64,000 nt of DNA. It comes from Clostridium folliculivorans (GTDB lineage: Bacteria; Bacillota; Clostridia; Clostridiales; Clostridiaceae). The DNA lies in contig NZ_BQXY01000012.1 in the NCBI RefSeq assembly GCF_024341905.1, forward strand, positions 1-64,000. Reading direction: 5' to 3'. Shown one piece after another: positions 59,477-64,000 of this stretch (within the stretch, counting starts at the first letter, position 1; every line of letters starts with the position of its first letter). A model generated the notes under the pieces. The model searched no databases, was not told where the DNA came from, and was given only the letters and a program-made list of their open reading frames with translations. A program made the translations under genes and the position numbers.

Positions 59477-60025
59477 ATGAGATGCTTAGTATGTAAAACA
59501 AACGAATTAGAAGAGCAGTATTTAGAAAATGGGTTAAGGGTTTATACTTGTAAGGATTGTGAAGGAAAATGGATGCGCTTTGGAGACTATTTTACTTGGC
59601 ACAATAGCAATAAAAATCAGAGTGAAACTGTAATAGATGATAAATATATATCTGTTAACGATTCGACAAATCCTAAGTTTTGCCCTGACTGTGAAACTAT
59701 ACTTACTCCATATAAAGTATCGAGTAAACTTGGTTTTATGCTAGAGCATTGTGGTACCTGTAATGGAATCTGGTTTGATAAGAACGAATGGGAGTCGATT
59801 AAGAGCATTGATTTACATCATAAGATTCAAAACTTTTTTACTGAAGCATGGCAAAAAAAGATTAGAGAAGATGAAAGTAGAGAATTCTTAGAAAAGCATT
59901 ATACAAATAAGTTTGGTGTTGAGGATTATGAAAGATTAAAACAAACAAAAAAATGGATAGATGAAAGTGAAAATAAATCTATGTTATTAGCTTATCTGAT
60001 GAATGAAGATCCTTATAAGTTATAA
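59477..60025 (+). CDS. TFIIB-type zinc-finger protein
   Basis: 182 residues with two zinc ribbons. The first is MRCLVCKTNELEEQYLENGL with CKDCEGKW (C-x2-C and C-x2-C). The second, KFCPDCETILTPYKV, ends in HCGTCNGIWFDKNEWESI, which is the zf-TFIIB (PF13453) pattern G-x-W-x-D-x-x-E. The C-terminal 70 residues are charged and helical. Function is unknown; the fold binds nucleic acid or protein. AAGGGGAG precedes the ATG. Confidence 0.82.
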   Translation: MRCLVCKTNELEEQYLENGLRVYTCKDCEGKWMRFGDYFTWHNSNKNQSETVIDDKYISVNDSTNPKFCPDCETILTPYKVSSKLGFMLEHCGTCNGIWFDKNEWESIKSIDLHHKIQNFFTEAWQKKIREDESREFLEKHYTNKFGVEDYERLKQTKKWIDESENKSMLLAYLMNEDPYKL

Positions 60026-60063
60026 AAATGATAGAGGCTTTTAAAAAGCCTCTATCATTTTTA
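60024..60063. terminator. Bidirectional terminator
   Basis: AAAAATGATAGAGGCTTTT and its complement AAAAGCCTCTATCATTTTT form a long perfect stem. It serves the zinc-finger gene (+) and the MurC-like gene (-). Confidence 0.9.
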
Positions 60064-60068
60064 TAAAA

Positions 60069-61499
60069 TTATATTATCGTAGAATTTTTTCTTAATATAC
60101 TAATAACTTTTCTAGATAGTTTGTATGAGTCACCAGCTCCAAAAACTATTATTAAATCTCCACTTTTTGCTTCATTAAGGATTGTACTACATATTTCATC
60201 TGAATTTTCTATATAGTCAGCTTTATTTATATCTATTTCCTTACATAACATATTTAAATCAATTGGTTCAATGTTTTTATTTGCCTCTCGACCCAAAAAA
60301 GGTTTGGTAATAATAACTCTATCAGCTTTCCTTAATGCTACCGCAAACTCGTTAAAAAATAATTTTGTTCTAGAAAGTTGATGAGGCTCGAAAATGGCAA
60401 AAACCTTTTTACCAGGATAACTAAGGTTAATTGAATCTAAAGTAGTTGCAACTGCTGTAGGATGATGAGCAAAATCATCAAAAATCTTAATATCATCAAT
60501 GTCTGCTATTAATTCTAATCTTCTTCCTATACCCTTGAAGTTTTCAAAGGAATTCTTTATTAAGTCTATATCAACACCTAGTTCTAAGGAAGTAATTAAT
60601 ACTCCTAAAGAGTTCATAACATTATGCTTACCTATCAATCCAAGATTGAAGATATTTTCTTTATCACCATATATTAATTTAAAGGTTGAACTATCAGGTG
60701 TAGTTGAAACTAATTCGGCTTTATACTCTATGTCAAAAGGGAATTCAAGCTTATTATCTATATAATAGCCAATAACTTTTACTCCTTTTTCCTTCAACCA
60801 GTCTTTTAATTCACATATTACTTCACTTATAGCTGCACTGTCTTCGTTAATAATTAAAATTTTTGGACCTGTAAGCTTTTTTATAAAGTTTTTAAAAGAA
60901 TTCTTAACATCAGTTATATCCTTAAAAAATTCTGGATGATCCATTTCAATATTATTGATTACAGCGATTGAAGGGCTGTAGTTCAAGAAGTTATTATTGA
61001 ATTCATCTGCTTCGCATACAAAGTATTTTGATTTTCCTAGCCTGTAGCCTCCACCCCAACGTTTAAAGGTTGTTCCAGCCTCAACAATTGGATCGAGACC
61101 ACCATTTTCTAAAACAAGCCCCATTAAAACTGTAGTAGTAGATTTACCATGTGTACCTGCAATAGAAATAACAAACTTTTCTTTTTGTATATATTTAGCT
61201 GAAAACTCCTGCCAGGTCATTAAAATTCCTCTTTTTTCAGCTTCCAGTATTTCTGGATTGTTAGGAGAAATATCTAAAATTGCAGGGGAGATAGCTAAGA
61301 TATCGATATTCTCTATATGACTTAAAGCATGACCTTTTAAAATTTCTATATTATTTTCTAAAAGAGCATCTTTATAATATCCTGATACATTTAGGTCGCA
61401 TCCAGAAACATCAAAACCATTATTTTTTGCGATAATTGCAATAGGTGCAGCTCCGCTTCCGCATATACCCATAAAATGAACTTTTATTTTATTTTCCAA
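60069..61499 (-). CDS. MurC-like UDP-N-acetylmuramate amino acid ligase
   Basis: An ATP-dependent Mur ligase of about 476 residues. The N-terminal Rossmann-like UDP-binding domain starts HFMGICGSGAAPIAIIAKNN. The ATP loop is SIAGTHGKSTTTVLMG, the central domain has NIEMDHPEFFKD and GRRLELI, and the C-terminal domain has FDDFAHHPTAVATTL and IFEPHQLSRTKLFF. The order fits MurC (L-alanine to UDP-MurNAc), but GICGSGAAPIA departs from the canonical G-I-G-G-x-G-M-S, so it may be a MurC/Mpl-type paralogue. TTG 61499 is favoured: AGGAG lies eight bases upstream. Cytoplasmic, monocistronic. Confidence 0.86.
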   Translation of the reverse strand: MENKIKVHFMGICGSGAAPIAIIAKNNGFDVSGCDLNVSGYYKDALLENNIEILKGHALSHIENIDILAISPAILDISPNNPEILEAEKRGILMTWQEFSAKYIQKEKFVISIAGTHGKSTTTVLMGLVLENGGLDPIVEAGTTFKRWGGGYRLGKSKYFVCEADEFNNNFLNYSPSIAVINNIEMDHPEFFKDITDVKNSFKNFIKKLTGPKILIINEDSAAISEVICELKDWLKEKGVKVIGYYIDNKLEFPFDIEYKAELVSTTPDSSTFKLIYGDKENIFNLGLIGKHNVMNSLGVLITSLELGVDIDLIKNSFENFKGIGRRLELIADIDDIKIFDDFAHHPTAVATTLDSINLSYPGKKVFAIFEPHQLSRTKLFFNEFAVALRKADRVIITKPFLGREANKNIEPIDLNMLCKEIDINKADYIENSDEICSTILNEAKSGDLIIVFGAGDSYKLSRKVISILRKNSTII

Positions 61500-61780
61500 T
61501 ATAATCACTCCTGTCCGAAACAAAGTAGTTTCATCTTTATTAAAGTACAACTACAAATTAATTATAGCACTACTTTATTATTAATTCCCAATATTATGTA
61601 AGTTTAGACAAGCAATTGGCAATTAAATATTAACAAACAAATATCTCAATTTAAATAAGTGTTGAGTAGTCAGCTAAAGTAAAGGCGTTAATGATTATGA
61701 AAAAGAAACCATTTTAGCAATGACTAGTAAAGAATAAGAAAGTGGCAAGTTAGAAGTACAGGGTTTTGGTTAACTTATGA

Positions 61781-61816
61781 AATTAGCACCTACTAAAGTT
61801 ATAGTAGGTGCTAATT
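61781..61816. terminator. Perfect 15-bp inverted repeat between murC-like and tubY-like genes
   Basis: AATTAGCACCTACTA pairs perfectly with TAGTAGGTGCTAATT around AAGTTA. It lies 58 bases after the end of the minus-strand coiled-coil gene; T-rich sequence follows weakly on both strands. The remaining 374-bp gap is featureless. Confidence 0.6.
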
Positions 61817-61873
61817 CTAATTTTAAAAAGCATAGTTTTAAAAAACACGATTATTAAATTATTTCTTAAAATT

Positions 61874-62713
61874 TCATTTAGCTTTTATTGATTGAAGTAA
61901 TTTACTAAAAAAACCGGTTTCATTTTTAGAACTCATTTCAATTTCATATTGAGTATAGTAGGCATCTTGCATTACTCTTTTGAAATCTTTTATTTCTTTT
62001 ATTAAACTCTCATTACCATCCAAAGAAGACTTAGAAAATTTATCAAAATTACTTTGTAAATGAAGTTTTAATTCGTTATTCTTAAGGTGAATCTTTTCAG
62101 AAATGACATCTGAAGTATTTGTCAAAAGATTTTCTTGTAGCTCTCTGTTAATTTCCTTAAGGTTCTCGAATTTTGAGTCAAGATATTGTTCAATCTCCGT
62201 TTGGAGGGTTTGTTTAAATTCATTAAGACTTTTACTTTGAGTCTCAATGATTGATGAAGTAATATTTTGAACAATTAGTAAGTTGGCATTTTGTATATCT
62301 TTAATAAATTCAGCTTTGAAGTTATCAAGTTGAATTTGTTGTTCTTGCTTAATTGATTCAATAAGATCTTCCACTGATAAGAGATTGCTTTCTAAATACT
62401 CAACTTCAGTATCATCTAATGGTAATTTATTGTAGTAGTCTTCAATTTCTTTAAGAGTCATACCTCTATTTTTAAGTTTTATGAGAAGTTCTAATTTATC
62501 AACATCATTGTTTGTATAGCGTAATTCTTTATGAACTATTTCTATTTTAAGAAGATCATCAAATATATTTGTATAATATTTAATGTTGCCAATGTCTTCC
62601 TTTAGTAAATCAGCAACCTGATCAATAGAATAGTATAATATGTTGCCTCTTTTTTTATTTTGAATTCTATAATCAACTTTTTGAGAATCTATATATTTAT
62701 CTTTATTATCCAT
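61874..62713 (-). CDS. TubY-like protein: MerR-type HTH with long coiled coil
   Basis: About 279 residues. YYSIDQVADLLKEDIGNIKY with RYTNNDVDKLELLIKLKNRG and MTLKEIEDYY is a MerR-type winged helix (about residues 25-95). Residues about 105-250 are heptad-rich coiled coil. The last residues, GFFSKLLQSIKAK, form a short basic amphipathic segment. This layout (HTH, coiled coil, amphipathic tail) is that of TubY, the accessory factor of the TubZ system in Clostridium botulinum phage c-st, whose C-terminal region binds membrane. It is divergent from a TubZ-like gene. Start 62713 follows GGGGGA. An ordinary clostridial MerR-coiled-coil protein is the alternative. Confidence 0.75.
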   Translation of the reverse strand: MDNKDKYIDSQKVDYRIQNKKRGNILYYSIDQVADLLKEDIGNIKYYTNIFDDLLKIEIVHKELRYTNNDVDKLELLIKLKNRGMTLKEIEDYYNKLPLDDTEVEYLESNLLSVEDLIESIKQEQQIQLDNFKAEFIKDIQNANLLIVQNITSSIIETQSKSLNEFKQTLQTEIEQYLDSKFENLKEINRELQENLLTNTSDVISEKIHLKNNELKLHLQSNFDKFSKSSLDGNESLIKEIKDFKRVMQDAYYTQYEIEMSSKNETGFFSKLLQSIKAK

Positions 62714-62771
62714 AATCAATCCCCCCATATACTTTTCGAGTGTATTACAGGTAATCTTAAGTAAAAAGTAT

Positions 62772-62792
62772 AATTATTTTAAAAAAATAATT
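62772..62792. promoter_or_regulatory. Palindrome in the tubY-tubZ divergent region
   Basis: AATTATTTT-AAA-AAAATAATT is a perfect 9-bp inverted repeat in the 146-bp region between the two divergent genes, a plausible binding site for the MerR-type head. AT-richness makes chance occurrence possible. Confidence 0.4.
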
Positions 62793-62859
62793 AAATATGT
62801 AATGTTGGAAAGATTTTATCCGATAATATAGGTATAGAACAAGGCAAGGGAGAGTTATT

Positions 62860-63900
62860 ATGGAAAAAGGAAAAATGTTATTAGTGTCATTAGGACAAGG
62901 TGCCGGGAATATAGTAGATGGATTATTGAGTAGAAATTCTAGGTATAATGGACTGTTTTTAAATAGTAGTTTGTTTGATGTTAAGCCATTAAAAAACGCT
63001 GATATGTCAAAGAATGTATATGTATATCCAGGAACAGATGGTTCAGGAAGAGATAGAAATAAATCCAAAGAAATGATAAAGGATAATATTAATCCAATAG
63101 GTACACTACTAAGTAAGTATCCTCTAACAGAAGTAGTTGTAGTATTTACAACAATGGCTGGGGGAACAGGCTCTGGTGCAATAAAAACCTTTATACAAAT
63201 AGCGAAAAAGGTATTGCCAAATGCAAAAGTAAATGTAGTAGCAATCTTACCTAGCTTAAAGGAAGATGAATTAGCATTTAAGAATACCATAGAATGCTGG
63301 AATGATATAAATAATATTATGGATTTAATAAATGACGTCAAATTTGTAGACAACAATAAGAGAAATACATATAAAGAAATTAATAATGAAGTTATTGAAA
63401 GTTTAGATTTAGCATACAACATAATAGGGATTCATGCTGATGGAAGCATAGATAACAAAGATTCCTTTAGAATAAATACTGCAGAGGGATCAGGTTTAGT
63501 ATTAAAACTATATGATGGTTTAAAGGATGCTAAAACTGCTGTTGATTTAGCTATACAAAATAGCGTATTTGTTCAACCAGATACATATGAGTGCGACTAT
63601 CTAGGAATCAATCTAAAAATTGATGGATATGATCCATATGAAGTATCTAAATTATTTGAAGTTTATAGAAGCACTTATATAACGTATAATAATAAGAATA
63701 ATATAGTAGTGCTTGGAGGTTGTGAAACTCCAACAGAATCAATAAAGTTAATTAAGATGGCTTTAGAAGACAAGAATAAAAGGAAACTTTCAAGAAACAG
63801 AAAAAGAAGTGTTATAATTGATTTAGATACAGATAGTGAAGAAAGTAAAGAAGAAATTGATGGACTTAACGATTTGTTTGAAGATAATTATGAATTTTAG
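62860..63900 (+). CDS. TubZ-like tubulin/FtsZ-superfamily GTPase
   Basis: 346 residues. The N-terminal G12-Q-G-A-G-N-I18 is the first nucleotide loop. TTMAGGTGSGAIKTF (about residues 98-112) is the tubulin signature GGGTGSG in the form A-G-G-T-G-S-G. LKIDGYDPYEV (about 252-262) resembles the T7 catalytic loop, with D255 and D258 available to trigger hydrolysis in the neighbouring subunit. The C-terminus is a basic patch (KRKLSRNRKR) and then an acidic tail, as TubZ tails bind partner or DNA complex. It is too divergent and too short for FtsZ. AGGGAGAG precedes the ATG. Divergent from a TubY-like gene; no TubR-like gene is seen. Confidence 0.85.
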   Translation: MEKGKMLLVSLGQGAGNIVDGLLSRNSRYNGLFLNSSLFDVKPLKNADMSKNVYVYPGTDGSGRDRNKSKEMIKDNINPIGTLLSKYPLTEVVVVFTTMAGGTGSGAIKTFIQIAKKVLPNAKVNVVAILPSLKEDELAFKNTIECWNDINNIMDLINDVKFVDNNKRNTYKEINNEVIESLDLAYNIIGIHADGSIDNKDSFRINTAEGSGLVLKLYDGLKDAKTAVDLAIQNSVFVQPDTYECDYLGINLKIDGYDPYEVSKLFEVYRSTYITYNNKNNIVVLGGCETPTESIKLIKMALEDKNKRKLSRNRKRSVIIDLDTDSEESKEEIDGLNDLFEDNYEF

Positions 63901-63947
63901 TTTTAGGTAGAGTGTTAAAAAAAGGGTGCTAAGAATATTTTGGGTAT

Positions 63948-63990
63948 AAAAAGAATTCTCAGGTTTTGGGGATTCTTTTTATTTTTATTT
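63948..63990 (+). terminator. Terminator after the TubZ-like gene
   Basis: AAAAAGAATTC and GATTCTTTTT pair across CTCAGGTTTTGGG and lead into ATTTTTATTT. The TubZ-like gene is therefore monocistronic. Confidence 0.75.
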
Positions 63991-64000
63991 GTCTGCAATA

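Noticed and set aside
62757-63422. Minus-strand open frame opposite the TubZ-like gene
   Set aside because: Antisense shadow of the TubZ-like gene: low-complexity Leu/Phe/Ser product, no ribosome site, and it would cross the divergent promoter region.
61874-63900. Calling the right-edge locus a prophage partition system outright
   Set aside because: TubZ homology fits, but no phage or plasmid genes are visible on the left side and the right side is cut by the window edge; the sequence does not decide.
1-64000. tRNA genes and CRISPR arrays
   Set aside because: No cloverleaf-type sequence with TTCGANTC and a matching acceptor, and no regularly spaced direct repeats, were seen on reading either strand; a tRNAscan-type search would be decisive.

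Overview
The window is low-GC, gene-dense Firmicutes DNA. AT-rich promoters, GGAGG-type ribosome sites, purine and T-box riboswitches, a PqqD/OPT pair, CD3324-family and DUF4317 genes and a dockerin-bearing secreted protein together suggest a solventogenic Clostridium sensu stricto close to the C. beijerinckii / C. saccharoperbutylacetonicum group. That placement is inferred from gene content, not from a database match. The window opens inside the last gene (5S) of an rRNA operon. No tRNA gene, CRISPR array or intact insertion sequence was found.

Layout. 1-4.1 kb: 5S end, two copies of a dispersed repeat (family R2 here), an AraC regulator, a GNAT enzyme, a decayed purine riboswitch, and a MerR regulator with a textbook 19-bp-spacer promoter followed by an isoprenylcysteine-methyltransferase-like protein. 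4.2-6.6 kb: adenine riboswitch and adenine deaminase. 6.7-12.9 kb: TetR regulator divergent from an epoxide-hydrolase-like enzyme, an SGNH esterase, flavodoxin, SnoaL-like protein, XRE-DUF5680 regulator and a SEC-C methionine aminopeptidase. 13.3-17.9 kb: translation genes (archaeal-type peptidyl-tRNA hydrolase Pth2; T-box-controlled methionyl-tRNA synthetase), a HAD pseudogene and small accessory genes. 18.1-26 kb: DeoR regulator, HAD phosphatases, an RsmH paralogue, an ECF sigma/anti-sigma pair, a beta-lactamase-fold hydrolase and decayed fragments. 26.5-36.8 kb: MscL, an LRR/dockerin secreted protein, a VWA protein, an MBL-fold + DUF1304 operon with a palindromic operator, DUF4317 and an amine oxidase. 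37-48 kb: OPT transporter overlapping a PqqD-like gene, MarR-YczE operon with twin operators, an AraC-DUF1835 fusion, HelD, and a guanine riboswitch with NCS2 purine permease. 48-58 kb: phosphotransferase + ParB-like pair, a tyrosine recombinase, a broken ABC-2 permease, LytTR-LiaF pair, PHP phosphoesterase, UDG, and a TetR/MFS efflux pair with strong operators. 58-64 kb: MBL hydrolase, stand-alone FakA-type domain, zinc-finger protein, a MurC-like ligase and, at the right edge, a divergent MerR-coiled-coil / TubZ-like gene pair.

How it works together. Purine metabolism is wired by two riboswitches (adenine to deaminase, guanine to permease). Several one-component regulators sit beside a single effector gene and show readable operators (MerR, MarR, TetR). 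The most interesting locus is 61.87-63.90 kb: a tubulin-family GTPase (TubZ type) facing a TubY-like protein with a MerR-type head, a long coiled coil and a short amphipathic C-terminal tail. TubZ systems are known from plasmids and phages. Here no TubR-like adaptor is visible and the surrounding genes look chromosomal.

Four families of short dispersed repeats (R1-R4 in the entries) lie between genes. R1 is a roughly 95-bp palindromic, MITE-like unit. R2 is a roughly 110-160-bp unit ending in a terminator-like hairpin that often abuts a ribosome binding site.
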